In this document: positions 10,079-19,902 of the stretch, in pieces
Layout: every line of letters begins with the position of its first letter
How positions within the stretch are numbered: the stretch's first letter is position 1
From: an uncultured Alistipes sp.
Lineage (GTDB): Bacteria; Bacteroidota; Bacteroidia; Bacteroidales; Rikenellaceae
Direction of reading: 5' to 3'
NCBI GenBank assembly: GCA_945494785.1
Contig: CALYVN010000002.1
Coordinates: 19,146-83,145, forward strand
Length of the DNA stretch: 64,000 bases
Notes under the pieces: model-generated
What the model saw: only the letters and a program-made list of their open reading frames with translations
What the model was told of the DNA's origin: nothing
Database searches by the model: none
Made by a program: the position numbers and the translations under genes

Positions 10079-12625
10079 CTATCCGCATTTGGAGTATCCG
10101 CAGGACATACAGGTCAGACAACCGTTTTGGTATGCCATGTTCTCCTGACCGCAGTGAGGACATTTGCCCTTCGACTTCGTACCGTCCTTGATATACTGTT
10201 TGAGCGCACGTTGTACGCCGTTTTTCCACGTGTTGATATTCTCGCTGTCCAGATGCAGACCATCGATAAGCGATACCACCTTCTCGAGAGGCATGTCGTA
10301 ACGCAGTACGCCCGAGATAAGTTTGGCATAGTTCCAGAAACTTTCATCGAACAGACGCGATATGCCGCCGATTGTGTTGGTATAGCCGTAGCGGTCGTTG
10401 TATTGGAAATCGTAACGTTTTGAGCCGTCCTCCTCGCGAACCTTGATGATATTGCCGTGAACGATTTTCGGCGGAATGTACATGGCATCCTCCTCAATCT
10501 TTCCCGTGAAAATCTCGTAAGGGCGACCATCGCGCAAACCAACGAATGCAATCCAATTTTCGGAGCCGTTCTTGAAACGGACGATGTCTGCGGGAATCGA
10601 TTTAGGTCGTTTGCCGTGGTCGGCAGAGCAATCCGATTTGGCTTTGGATTTGTTGTTCTTATCGACGAGAACGCCCGTGCGGCAACCATCGCGATAGACC
10701 GTAACGCCCTTGCAACCGCACTCCCAAGCAGTGCGATATACTTCGGCAACCAACTCTTCTGTTACGTCGTTCGGCAGATTGACGGTAACGGAGATGGAGT
10801 GATCCACCCATTTCTGTATCGCACCCTGCATCTTGACTTTTGCTACCCAATCGATGTCGTTGGCAGTGGCGTTGTGATAAGGCGAAGCCTCCACCCATTT
10901 TGCAAGTTCGGCATCGGAGATGGTTTGCAGCCGCGATGTGTCATAGCCGTTGATGCGCAACCACTCGACGAACTTGTGGTGATATACGTTGAACTCCTCC
11001 CAAGACTGTCCTTCGTCATCCACAAACGACACCTTTACATCTTTGTCCGAAGGGTTTATCTTGCGACGACGACGATAAACAGGACGGAAAACAGGCTCGA
11101 TGCCCGACGTGGTTTGCGACATGAGCGAGGTTGTACCCGTAGGCGCAATCGTCAGCATGGCTATATTGCGGCGACCGTATTTAAGCATCTGTTCGTAGAG
11201 TGCAGGGTCGGCCTCCTTGATACGTTGAATCATCGGGTTGTTCTTCTCCTTGGCGGCATCGAATACCTTGAACGCTCCGCGCTCGCGAGCCATATCGACC
11301 GATTCGCGATATGCCTCCACTGCCAAAGTCTTATGTACTTTTACCGCAAACTCCAACGCCTCGTCCGAGCCGTAACGCAGCCCGAGAGCCGCGAGCATAT
11401 CGCCTTCTGCCGTAATGCCGAGACCGGTACGACGACCTTTGAGAGCCATATCCTTGATTTTGCGCCACAGATTCAGTTCGACCTGGCGTACATCTGCATC
11501 TTCGGGGTCGGACTCTATCTTTTCGATTATCAAATCGACCTTTTCGAGTTCGAGGTCGATGATGTCGTCCATAAGGTGCATGGCCTTGTGAACATGGTCG
11601 GCGAACTTGTCGAAATTGAAGTGTGCCTGCTTGGTAAACGGATTCTCGACGTAACTGAACAGATTGACCGCCAACAATCGGCAACTGTCATACGGGCACA
11701 ACGGAATCTCGCCGCACGGATTGGTGGATACCGTTACGAAGCCTTCGTCGGCATAGCAGTCGGGAATGCTCTCGCGAATAATCGTATCCCAGAACAAAAC
11801 CCCCGGCTCCGCCGATTTCCAAGCGTTGTGAATGATTTTGTCCCACAACTTTTTGGCATCTATCTCCTGTACATATTTCGGATTGTCCGAGTTTATCGGG
11901 AACTGCTGTCTGTATGGCTTGCCTGCTTGTGCGGCACGCATAAATTCGTCATCTACCTTTATGGAGACGTTGGCACCCGTAATCTTGTTGGTGTCCAATT
12001 TGGCATCGATGAATTTCTCGGCATCCGGATGCTTGATTGAGAGCGAGAGCATCAACGCACCGCGTCGTCCGTCCTGAGCAACCTCGCGCGTCGAGTTGGA
12101 ATAACGCTCCATGAACGGCACGATGCCGGTCGAAGTCAGGGCGGAGTTGAGAACGGGGCTGCCGCTCGGACGAATATGCGACAAATCGTGTCCGACACCA
12201 CCGCGCCGTTTCATCAATTGTACCTGTTCTTCGTCGATGCGGAAAATGCCGCCGTAAGAGTCGGCAGGTCGCTTGTGGCCTATGACAAAACAGTTGGAAA
12301 GCGAGGCTACCTGAAAATTGTTGCCTATGCCGGTCATCGGTCCGCCTTGCGGAATGACATAGCGGAAATGGTCGAGCAAATCGAAAATCGTCTTCTCTGC
12401 AAGCGGATTTTCGTATTTGTTCTCGATGCGTGCCAACTCTTTGGCCAAACGCATGTGCATCTTTTCCGGAGACGACTCGTATATGTTGCCGAACGAGTCT
12501 TTCAAGGCGTATTTGCTTACCCAAACGGTGGCGGCAAGTTCGTCGCCGTCGAAATATTTGATTGATTCGGCGACGGCATCCGCATAGTTAACCTTGCTAA
12601 TCAGCTGACTCTCTTTTTGTTTCAT
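10079..12625 (-). CDS. nrdJ: Adenosylcobalamin-dependent (class II) ribonucleoside-diphosphate reductase
   Basis: 848 aa; RNR motifs (FLDTIIRESIPDCY, NPCGEIPLCPYDSCRLLAVNL, TIAPTGTTSLMSQTTSGIEPVF) and C-terminal Zn-ribbon CPHCGQ...CLTCMSCGYSKCG. Confidence 0.93.
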   Translation of the reverse strand: MKQKESQLISKVNYADAVAESIKYFDGDELAATVWVSKYALKDSFGNIYESSPEKMHMRLAKELARIENKYENPLAEKTIFDLLDHFRYVIPQGGPMTGIGNNFQVASLSNCFVIGHKRPADSYGGIFRIDEEQVQLMKRRGGVGHDLSHIRPSGSPVLNSALTSTGIVPFMERYSNSTREVAQDGRRGALMLSLSIKHPDAEKFIDAKLDTNKITGANVSIKVDDEFMRAAQAGKPYRQQFPINSDNPKYVQEIDAKKLWDKIIHNAWKSAEPGVLFWDTIIRESIPDCYADEGFVTVSTNPCGEIPLCPYDSCRLLAVNLFSYVENPFTKQAHFNFDKFADHVHKAMHLMDDIIDLELEKVDLIIEKIESDPEDADVRQVELNLWRKIKDMALKGRRTGLGITAEGDMLAALGLRYGSDEALEFAVKVHKTLAVEAYRESVDMARERGAFKVFDAAKEKNNPMIQRIKEADPALYEQMLKYGRRNIAMLTIAPTGTTSLMSQTTSGIEPVFRPVYRRRRKINPSDKDVKVSFVDDEGQSWEEFNVYHHKFVEWLRINGYDTSRLQTISDAELAKWVEASPYHNATANDIDWVAKVKMQGAIQKWVDHSISVTVNLPNDVTEELVAEVYRTAWECGCKGVTVYRDGCRTGVLVDKNNKSKAKSDCSADHGKRPKSIPADIVRFKNGSENWIAFVGLRDGRPYEIFTGKIEEDAMYIPPKIVHGNIIKVREEDGSKRYDFQYNDRYGYTNTIGGISRLFDESFWNYAKLISGVLRYDMPLEKVVSLIDGLHLDSENINTWKNGVQRALKQYIKDGTKSKGKCPHCGQENMAYQNGCLTCMSCGYSKCG

Positions 12626-12668
12626 CGTATATGTATGTAAATATGTATTGAATTAGTAACAATTGACA

Positions 12669-12676
12669 CAAATTTA
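12669..12676 (-). promoter_or_regulatory. -7 element TAAATTTG (minus) of nrdJ
   Basis: caaattta on the plus strand upstream of nrdJ. Confidence 0.55.
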
Positions 12677-12818
12677 TAACAAAATTTTTCTCGGTGCAAC
12701 ATTTGTCGGCATTACATTTTCAATAATTTTTCGACAATTCTCCGCAGATTGCCGTTTTGCGATATACAGACATGTTTTTGCCGTTGTGTCGGGTGCTTAA
12801 ATTACCGAAAAGTTTTTG

Positions 12819-12826
12819 TAAATTTG
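12819..12826 (+). promoter_or_regulatory. -7 element TAAATTTG of DAHP synthase gene
   Basis: TAnnTTTG 20 nt upstream of the ATG at 12847. Confidence 0.6.
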
Positions 12827-12846
12827 CGACGTTATCTATCGAACGG

Positions 12847-13908
12847 ATGGACTTTATCGAAAATATCGAATTGTCGGGCGACAGCCTCTGCCGCATTCCT
12901 GTCGTTGCGGGACCGTGCAGTGCCGAGACTTCGGAGCAGTGTATGGCTACGGCCAAAGCACTTGCCGCGTTGGGTGTTCGGGCATTCCGCGCGGGTTTGT
13001 GGAAACCGCGTACCAAACCCAACTGTTTCGAGGGTGTCGGGGCAGAGGGCTTGGCATGGCTGACGGCCGTGCGACGCGAAACGGGTATGGCGGTCATGAG
13101 CGAAGTGGCAACGCCCGTACATGTCGAAGAGGCTCTGTCGGCGGGCTTGGATGCCTTGTGGATAGGGGCTCGGACGACAACCAATCCGTTTGCCGTGCAG
13201 GAGATAGCAGATGCCCTGCGTGGTGTCGAAATACCCGTTTTCGTCAAGAATCCTGTTACTCCCGACCTCGCTTTGTGGATTGGAGCGATAGAGCGTTTGT
13301 CCAATGCCGGTGTGAAGGAGATTGCGGCAGTCCACAGAGGTTTTGCCGACTATGCGAACGGTCGGTACCGCAACAATCCGCAGTGGACGATTCCGATTGA
13401 TTTGCGTCGGGAGATGCCCGCAATTCCTATATTGTGCGACCCGAGCCATATAGGCGGCAGACGCGAAGCGGTCGAACCGCTGTGTCGCCAAGCGGTGGAT
13501 TTGGGTTTCGACGGTCTGTTTGTCGAGGCGCATATAGCACCCGACGAGGCGTTGAGCGACAGCCGGCAACAGATTACGCCGCAGATGCTTGGCGCGATAC
13601 TCGGTCGGTTGGTGTTGCGCGACGGAGCGACTACCGAAGGGCAGATGATTCGTTTCCGCTCGGAGATAGATGCGATAGATGCCGCTCTGCTCGATTTGCT
13701 TGCGCGACGTATGGAGGTTTCGCGCCAAATAGGCCGCTACAAACGCAGTTGGAATGTAGCCGTTTTGCAGTCGGGCCGTTATGCGGAGGTCGTAGCCCGC
13801 TTTGTCGAGGGTGCGAAAAGTGCGGGCATGGATGAACAGTTTATCAAAAAAATTGTCGGAGCGATTCATGAAGAGTCGGTACGGCAACAGTTGGAAAAGG
13901 AGGAATAA
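12847..13908 (+). CDS. Bifunctional 3-deoxy-7-phosphoheptulonate synthase / chorismate mutase type II
   Basis: N-terminal VAGPCSAETSEQ...FRAGLWKPRTKPNCFEGVG; C-terminal RFRSEIDAIDAALLDLLARRMEVSRQIGRYKR (chorismate mutase). Confidence 0.93.
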   Translation: MDFIENIELSGDSLCRIPVVAGPCSAETSEQCMATAKALAALGVRAFRAGLWKPRTKPNCFEGVGAEGLAWLTAVRRETGMAVMSEVATPVHVEEALSAGLDALWIGARTTTNPFAVQEIADALRGVEIPVFVKNPVTPDLALWIGAIERLSNAGVKEIAAVHRGFADYANGRYRNNPQWTIPIDLRREMPAIPILCDPSHIGGRREAVEPLCRQAVDLGFDGLFVEAHIAPDEALSDSRQQITPQMLGAILGRLVLRDGATTEGQMIRFRSEIDAIDAALLDLLARRMEVSRQIGRYKRSWNVAVLQSGRYAEVVARFVEGAKSAGMDEQFIKKIVGAIHEESVRQQLEKEE

Positions 13909-13913
13909 GGCGT

Positions 13914-14684
13914 ATGACGGCATTGTATCCCGATATAATTTACGGTCCCGTGCATTCGCGACGATTGGGGTTGTCGCTCGGAGTGAATCTGCTGCCGTTG
14001 CAGTCGAAAATTTGCAGTTTCGACTGTATCTATTGCGAGTGCGGTTGGAATGCCGATAATCGCGGGCGGTCGCGGTTCAATTCGCGCGAGAGTGTCCGTG
14101 AGGCTTTGCTGGAGCATCTGCGGGCAATGGCTGCGGACGGAGCATTGCCCGATGTCATCACCTTTGCGGGCAATGGCGAGCCGACCATGCACCCCGATTT
14201 CGAGGCCGTTATAGACGATACGCTGGCTTTGCGCGACGAATTTGCACCGTCGGCCAAGGTGTCGGTGTTGAGCAATGCCACGCAGATTGGGCGCGAGAGT
14301 GTCAGGCGGGCTTTGTTGCGCGTGGACAACAATATACTGAAATTGGATTCGGCTTTCGATGCTACGGTAAGGGTGATGAACAACCCGTGCGGCGAGTACT
14401 CCGTGGCGCAGGTGGTCGAAAACATGAAACTCTTCGAAGGCAGATTGGTCGTGCAGACGATGTTCCTGCGCGGAGAGTTCAACGGGGCGCATTTCGACAA
14501 TACGACCGAACGGGAGGTTGAGGCATGGCTCGCTCTCGTGCGTGAGATTGCTCCCCAAAGCGTGATGGTCTATTCTATTGCGCGGGATACTCCGTGCCAC
14601 ACGCTCTGCAAGGTGTCGCACGAGGAGTTGGCGCGGATTGCCGAGCGCGTCGGGGCATTGGGCATCGCATGCTCGGTGGCGTAG
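13914..14684 (+). CDS. Radical SAM protein
   Basis: YGPVHSRRLGLSLGVNLLPLQSKICSFDCIYCECGW; CxxxCxxC cluster motif; FAGNGEPTMHP. Confidence 0.9.
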   Translation: MTALYPDIIYGPVHSRRLGLSLGVNLLPLQSKICSFDCIYCECGWNADNRGRSRFNSRESVREALLEHLRAMAADGALPDVITFAGNGEPTMHPDFEAVIDDTLALRDEFAPSAKVSVLSNATQIGRESVRRALLRVDNNILKLDSAFDATVRVMNNPCGEYSVAQVVENMKLFEGRLVVQTMFLRGEFNGAHFDNTTEREVEAWLALVREIAPQSVMVYSIARDTPCHTLCKVSHEELARIAERVGALGIACSVA

Positions 14685-14754
14685 AGTGGCAGGTATCTCT
14701 GTTTTTTGCAAAAATTTAGTTCGTTCGAACGGTCGGCAAATCCGAAAAAAATAC

Positions 14755-14762
14755 TATTTTTG
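14755..14762 (+). promoter_or_regulatory. -7 element TATTTTTG of nhaD
   Basis: TAnnTTTG upstream of the ATG at 14792. Confidence 0.55.
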
Positions 14763-14791
14763 CAGTAACCTGTTTGTAAATATATCGTTAT

Positions 14792-16120
14792 ATGCAACAA
14801 ATTGAAGCGTGGACGCTGATTCCTTTTGCGATTATGTTGCTCGTAATCGCCATTGCACCCCTTATCATCGAAGAGAGGTGGGAGAAGAATATCAACAAAA
14901 TGATTTGCGTATTGGTGCTCTCGATTCCGACGGCATGCTATATGGCATATATCGGCTTGGGCGAAAAGATAGTTGAGCAACTGTTGTACGACTATCTGCC
15001 GTTTATCGTTTTGCTGGGTGCGCTCTTTGTGGTAACGGGCGGTATCCATATCAAATATAATATGGTGGCGAATCCGCTCGTCAATACCATCGTGTTGTTC
15101 GTCGGTTTCAATCTGGCATCGTTTATCGGAACAACGGGCGCGGCGATGTTGCTGATTCGTCCGCTGCTCGAAATCAACAAAAGCCGTCTCTACAAGGCGC
15201 ATACCGTCTGCTTCTTCATCGCATTGGTGGCCAACTGCGGCGGAGTGTTGTCGCCGTTGGGCGATCCGCCGTTGTTTTTGCTCTATCTGCGCGGTGCGGA
15301 GTTCGATTGGTTCCGCTCGATGTTCCTCGAATGGGCATTTGTCGGCGGTGCGTTGCTGATAATATACAACATCGTAGACCACTTCTACTATCGCAAGGAA
15401 CGGCGTATGCTTGCTGCCGACAAAGCCGTTGCGGGCGACGAGGAATCGAGCGAGTTGGACGAGCCTCTGCAACTTTCGATTGGCGGTGCGATAAATGTAT
15501 TCTATGTGGCTGCAATCGTTACTGCCGTAGCACTCGTCAATCCGACGCATATCCCTGCCATGGGGGCAGAGGATGCTCCGCTTTATATCAAATTCCTGCG
15601 CGAAATCATATTGGTCGGCATCATTTTGCTTTCGCTCCTGACGACTTCGAAGCGTGTGCGCAAGGCCAACAACTTCTCGTGGGACCCTATCGAGGAGGTC
15701 GCCATATTGTTCATCGGCATATTTACCACGATGACCCCTGCGCTGATATTCCTTAACATGCACGCTGCTTCGTTGGGCTTGTCCGAGCCTTGGCAATTTT
15801 TCTACTCGACGGGTCTGCTGTCGTCGTTTCTCGACAATGCACCCACTGCCGTTGCATTCCATACGGTGGCGTTGGGCTTGCCTGCTGCCGACGGTGCCGT
15901 ACTCGTGGCAGGTGTGTCGGAGCAACTGTTGAGGGCTATTGCATTGGGTGCGGTATTCTTCGGTGCATTGACATATATAGGCAACGGCCCAAACTTTATG
16001 GTCAAGGCGATTGCCGAGAAGGAGGGTGTGAAGATGCCGTCGTTCCTCGGATATATGTTCAAATTTTCGCTGATTGTTCTGTTGCCGATTTATGCGATAA
16101 TGCAACTGATATTCTTTTAG
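14792..16120 (+). CDS. nhaD: Na+/H+ antiporter NhaD family
   Basis: Polytopic protein; NLASFIGTTGAAMLLIRPLL, VANCGGVLSPLGDPPLFL, SSFLDNAPTAVAFHT. Confidence 0.9.
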   Translation: MQQIEAWTLIPFAIMLLVIAIAPLIIEERWEKNINKMICVLVLSIPTACYMAYIGLGEKIVEQLLYDYLPFIVLLGALFVVTGGIHIKYNMVANPLVNTIVLFVGFNLASFIGTTGAAMLLIRPLLEINKSRLYKAHTVCFFIALVANCGGVLSPLGDPPLFLLYLRGAEFDWFRSMFLEWAFVGGALLIIYNIVDHFYYRKERRMLAADKAVAGDEESSELDEPLQLSIGGAINVFYVAAIVTAVALVNPTHIPAMGAEDAPLYIKFLREIILVGIILLSLLTTSKRVRKANNFSWDPIEEVAILFIGIFTTMTPALIFLNMHAASLGLSEPWQFFYSTGLLSSFLDNAPTAVAFHTVALGLPAADGAVLVAGVSEQLLRAIALGAVFFGALTYIGNGPNFMVKAIAEKEGVKMPSFLGYMFKFSLIVLLPIYAIMQLIFF

Positions 16121-16128
16121 TCGGTCGC

Positions 16129-16419
16129 CTACCGTACCAAAATATCGGCAACCAGATTTACTCCCGATTGGGCATTTATCGCCCTGACGAGAGCATCGCG
16201 CTGCATCATCAACTCTTTGCGCACGACGCCCGACTGCACGTGTACATGGAGCGTTCCTTTTACCAGACGCACTTGCAGGGTCTGTTCGGCTATGGCCGTA
16301 CCGACCACCTTGCGCCAAGTCTCGGGCAGAGAGCCTTCGGCGATTTTTGCCCTGATGTCGGGGCTGTTGAAAATTTCGTCGATATATTTCCCTATCGGTT
16401 GCGGGTCGGTGCGTTTCAT
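16129..16419 (-). CDS. DUF721-family protein
   Basis: 96 aa; adjacent to recF as in many bacteria; SLPETWRKVVGTAIAEQTLQVRLVKGTLHVHVQSGVVRKEL. Confidence 0.85.
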   Translation of the reverse strand: MKRTDPQPIGKYIDEIFNSPDIRAKIAEGSLPETWRKVVGTAIAEQTLQVRLVKGTLHVHVQSGVVRKELMMQRDALVRAINAQSGVNLVADILVR

Positions 16420-17504
16420 TGCAGTACTTTTCCGTAATTTACATCGAATATCTTATGCCGGCAACCCGAAGCGTCGAGCAGCCGTTTCATGCGCTCGTGA
16501 TTGCAGTCGGTGATGAAAATCTGACCGAATCGTTCGGTTGCCACGATTTTCAGCAACTCCGCCACACGTCCTTCGTCCAACTTGTCGAACACGTCGTCCA
16601 ACAGCAAAATCGGTGTCTCGCCGAAACACTCGGTGATGATTCGGTATTGCGCAAGTTTCAACGCGATGATGAACGATTTTTGTTGCCCTTGCGAGCCGTA
16701 TTTGCGCAACGGTAATCCGCCTATGCGGAACGACAAATCGTCGCGATGAATGCCTGAGGTCGTAAAGCCGTTTACTCGGTCGCGTTCGCGTGCCGAGAGC
16801 AGCAGTTCGGCCATCGGTGCGCTTTCCAACTCCGATTTGTATGTCAGTTCGACCTGCTCTCTGTCGCCCGACAACAAAGCGTAAAATTCGGCAACGGCAG
16901 GGTGGAGTGCTTCGGCTGTTTCGCGCCGTTTGGCATATATCTTTTCGCCTGCGGCAACAAGTTGCGCATCGTAAATCTGCAACATCTGCTCGTCGGCAGA
17001 GGTTTTCAGCAGTTTGTTGCGCTCGGCCAATACCGAATTGTACCTTATCATGGTGGCAAGGTATTCGTGGTCGAGTTGCGAGATGAAACTGTTGAGGTAA
17101 CGGCGACGCTCCTCGGCAGCATCGCAAATCAAAGCGGTGTCGGCAGGCGAGACGATGACGACGGGAATGAGACCGATGTGGTCGGAAAGCCGTTCGTATG
17201 CCTTGCCGTTGCGCTTGATTGTCTTGGCCGCGCCGCGTGTGAACGAACAACTTATCTGCTCGCGCCGGCCTGCGGAGTTGAGATATTCGCCGTCGATAAC
17301 GAAAAATTGTTCGCCATGCCTTACACACTGTCCGTCGCTCATGGGCAGAGAGGATTTGCACATCGACAGATAGTAAATCGAGTCGATGATGTTGGTTTTG
17401 CACGTTCCGTTGTCGCCGACGAAACAGTTTATGCCCTCATCGAACGGCAATATCTCCTGCACGAGATTTTTGAAATTGATGAGCGATAGTTTTTTGAGCA
17501 GCAT
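16416..17504 (-). CDS. recF: DNA replication and repair protein RecF
   Basis: LSLINFKN...GDNGTCKTNIIDSIYYL; GIHRDDLSFRIGGLPLRKYGSQGQQKSFIIALKLAQY. Confidence 0.95.
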   Translation of the reverse strand: MLLKKLSLINFKNLVQEILPFDEGINCFVGDNGTCKTNIIDSIYYLSMCKSSLPMSDGQCVRHGEQFFVIDGEYLNSAGRREQISCSFTRGAAKTIKRNGKAYERLSDHIGLIPVVIVSPADTALICDAAEERRRYLNSFISQLDHEYLATMIRYNSVLAERNKLLKTSADEQMLQIYDAQLVAAGEKIYAKRRETAEALHPAVAEFYALLSGDREQVELTYKSELESAPMAELLLSARERDRVNGFTTSGIHRDDLSFRIGGLPLRKYGSQGQQKSFIIALKLAQYRIITECFGETPILLLDDVFDKLDEGRVAELLKIVATERFGQIFITDCNHERMKRLLDASGCRHKIFDVNYGKVLQ

Positions 17505-17604
17505 TGCATTGTCCCTCCGAGGTCAAAAGTACTAATTTTTGTCGAACAATCCGCCTGTGTTCAAAAAAAAGTGCGGCAATATCCGTTTATTGCATAAAAA
17601 AATG

Positions 17605-17612
17605 TATTTTTG
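17605..17612 (+). promoter_or_regulatory. -7 element TATTTTTG of TPR gene
   Basis: TAnnTTTG upstream of the ATG at 17679. Confidence 0.5.
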
Positions 17613-17678
17613 TCATTTGAATCGCACAATGCCGATTTAGCAATGCAATAAATAATAAATTAAAAATAGTTACAAGTT

Positions 17679-18365
17679 ATGGCAAAAAACGAAACACGCG
17701 CACAAGAGGTTGCGGTAGCCGAAGCAGTAAGTCGCACCGAAACTTTTTTTGAAAACAACGGCAAGAAGGTCGTAATCGCATTGGTTGTACTCGTATTGAT
17801 TGTAGCGGCAGGTTACGCCTACAAGAAACTCGTTATCGACCGCAATGCCGAACGGGCAGCCGAACTTATCGTCGAGGCACAGTACAATTTCGAGGGAGCG
17901 ACTCCCGATTATTCGCTCGCTCTCAACGGCGACGACAACGTGGCAGGTTTTCTGAACGTGATAGAGCAGTACGGCTCCACTCCTGCCGGCAATCTTGCAA
18001 AGCACTATGCCGGTATTTGCTACCTTCGCTTGGGCGATAAGGAGAATGCCGCAAAGTATCTGGCGGATTACAAAGAGGTAGCGGGCATTCCTGCCGCTAT
18101 CGTCAATGCGCAGAATTTGGGCTTGCGCGGCGATATCGCAGCCGACAACGGCGACTATGCCGAAGCCGTGAAACTTTACAAGAAGGCTGTCGCTGCATCG
18201 GACAACGAATTTACCGCTCCGCTCTACCTCTATAAAGAGGGTTTGGCTCTGATTGCCTTGGGCAACAAGGATGAAGCGGTAAAGTGCTTGGAGCGCATTT
18301 CGACGGAGTATCCGTCTGCGGTCGAGGCTCGCGAAGCAGAGAAACTGCTCGGTGCAACGGAATAA
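17679..18365 (+). CDS. Tetratricopeptide repeat protein with N-terminal TM
   Basis: 228 aa; TM VVIALVVLVLIVAAGYAY plus TPR-like helices; adjacent to ribH-like gene. Confidence 0.85.
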   Translation: MAKNETRAQEVAVAEAVSRTETFFENNGKKVVIALVVLVLIVAAGYAYKKLVIDRNAERAAELIVEAQYNFEGATPDYSLALNGDDNVAGFLNVIEQYGSTPAGNLAKHYAGICYLRLGDKENAAKYLADYKEVAGIPAAIVNAQNLGLRGDIAADNGDYAEAVKLYKKAVAASDNEFTAPLYLYKEGLALIALGNKDEAVKCLERISTEYPSAVEAREAEKLLGATE

Positions 18366-18395
18366 CGCGGCATACAGACTAATTTTACTCCCGCC

Positions 18396-18812
18396 ATGTT
18401 GTCTCCGTCAGAGGTACGTTTGGGTATAGTAGTGGTCAGAAATCGACATCGTCATATTCTCGATGTCGTAAAGGATGTCTATACTCCGTTGTTGCGTCGC
18501 GGATGTCAGGAGTCGAATCTGCAACTGAAATATGTGCCGACCGATTTCGATATTACGCTCGGCGTGCTGTTCTTTGCCGAATATACGGATGTGGACGGCG
18601 TGATAGTCGTCGGGGACGGATACGATGCAACGGTGGCAAAATCGGTACTGGATTTGCAGATACAGTGGAATATGCCTGTCGAATACCGTTTCGACGGAGC
18701 CGATACGGGCGACGGTTGCCACGTGGTAGAGATGGTGCAGTTGCAGAGCGAAATGGTCGCCGATGTTCCGGAGGAGAAGACGCCCGCTTCGCGCCGCGAG
18801 AGTATCAACTAA
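18396..18812 (+). CDS. Divergent/degenerate lumazine synthase (RibH)-like protein lacking the catalytic loop
   Basis: RLGIVVVRNRHRHILDVVKDVYTPLLRRGCQESNLQLKYVPTDFDITLGVLFFAEYTDVDGVIVVG aligns with the RibH core, but the IRGxTxHFxYV segment is absent. Confidence 0.65.
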   Translation: MLSPSEVRLGIVVVRNRHRHILDVVKDVYTPLLRRGCQESNLQLKYVPTDFDITLGVLFFAEYTDVDGVIVVGDGYDATVAKSVLDLQIQWNMPVEYRFDGADTGDGCHVVEMVQLQSEMVADVPEEKTPASRRESIN

Positions 18813-18884
18813 CGGTGCGTGACAATCGCAAACTGTTGCGTTACGCTCGGATTGGTTTGCACGCCTTGACAGGGGGTGAAAAAT

Positions 18885-18917
18885 AGAGGGTCGGTGTTGA
18901 TAACCGACCCTCTTTTT
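18885..18917 (+). terminator. Terminator after RibH-like gene
   Basis: agagggtcggt-gttgata-accgaccctcttttt. Confidence 0.85.
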
Positions 18918-19033
18918 GTGCCTTGTCCGACGATATTGCAGCCTTCATCGGCGCGTTGCAGGTCAATCTGTGGGTGCGATGCGATATTTTTTCAATAAAA
19001 TGCCCGCTATTTTTGCAGAATAAAAATTTTTAT

Positions 19034-19041
19034 TACCTTTG
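19034..19041 (+). promoter_or_regulatory. -7 element TACCTTTG of tRNA-Leu
   Basis: TAnnTTTG ending 25 nt upstream of the tRNA 5' end. Confidence 0.6.
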
Positions 19042-19066
19042 CACTCGCTTTACTTGTAAAGCCGAA

Positions 19067-19150
19067 GCCCAGATGGCGGAATCGGTAGACGCGCTGGTCT
19101 CAAACACCAGTAGGTTCACCCCTGTGCCGGTTCGACCCCGGCTCTGGGTA
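19067..19150 (+). tRNA. tRNA-Leu (anticodon CAA)
   Basis: Acceptor gcccaga/tctgggt, anticodon arm ctggt-ctCAAac-accag, long variable arm, T-arm ggttcgaccc. Confidence 0.95.
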
Positions 19151-19153
19151 CAG

Positions 19154-19200
19154 AGATAAATCGGTAACAATCTGTGTTATACAGTGTTACCGATTTATCT
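19154..19200. terminator. Terminator shared by tRNA-Leu and convergent HAD gene
   Basis: agataaatcggtaaca...tgttaccgatttatct long inverted repeat. Confidence 0.8.
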
Positions 19201-19215
19201 TTTGTGTTTTTGGCG

Positions 19216-19902
19216 TTATTTTGTCCGCTTTTTCAACGCTTCGGCGAGCGAAGCCAATGTCATGCCCGTAAAATCCTTGACGACAATGTCTGCTCCTGCA
19301 TCGGCGAGTACCTTGGCGGGCAGGGTGGTGGTGATGCCCACTGCGGCGCAACCTGCTGCACAAGCAGCCTCTATACCTGGGATGCCGTCCTCGAACACCA
19401 CGCAATCGGTAGGTGCGAGATTGAGCCGTTCGCAGGCTTTGAGGAATATCTCGGGGTCGGGTTTGCAGTGTGTTACGTCGTCGGCACAGACGCAGGCTGC
19501 AATGCGGTCGTGCAGATTGGTCTCGCGCATGATGAACTCCACGTTGATACGCGGACCTGCCGAGCCTATGGCGCACTTTATGCCGCTGTGTACCGCCTCG
19601 TCGAGCAGCGTGTCGAGACCGTCGGTAAGGCAGACGTGTCCCGAATAGAGTTCGCGGTAAATATCCTCCTTCTCCTTGACCAGAAAATCGCAACCGTAAC
19701 GAGCCAGCGTCTCGGCATCGACGATTTCGGGGAAGATGTCGAAGGTGTTCCAACCGTAATAGCGCGAATCGACAGGTCGCAAAAATTTGTAGCCATGGCG
19801 TCGTGCCTGCTCGTCGAAAGCGGCGAAATGGTACGCTATGTTGTCTATGAGCGTGCCATCCATGTCGAAGATAAAGCCTTTGATATTCATTGTATCATGC
19901 AA
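19216..19902 (-). CDS. HAD-superfamily hydrolase (beta-phosphoglucomutase/phosphatase-like)
   Basis: FIFDMDGTLIDN; VFEDGIPGIEAACAAGCAAVGITT. Confidence 0.9.
   Translation of the reverse strand: MHDTMNIKGFIFDMDGTLIDNIAYHFAAFDEQARRHGYKFLRPVDSRYYGWNTFDIFPEIVDAETLARYGCDFLVKEKEDIYRELYSGHVCLTDGLDTLLDEAVHSGIKCAIGSAGPRINVEFIMRETNLHDRIAACVCADDVTHCKPDPEIFLKACERLNLAPTDCVVFEDGIPGIEAACAAGCAAVGITTTLPAKVLADAGADIVVKDFTGMTLASLAEALKKRTK

Noticed and set aside
10457-12040. 527-aa plus-strand ORF antisense to nrdJ
   Set aside because: Antisense shadow of a clear RNR gene, no domain signature
12626-12668. Cobalamin riboswitch upstream of the AdoCbl-dependent RNR
   Set aside because: The leader between the -7 element and the ATG is only ~43 nt, too short for a cobalamin riboswitch
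14570-16318. 582-aa minus-strand ORF antisense to nhaD and the radical SAM gene
   Set aside because: R/Q/H-rich antisense artefact covering well-supported plus-strand genes
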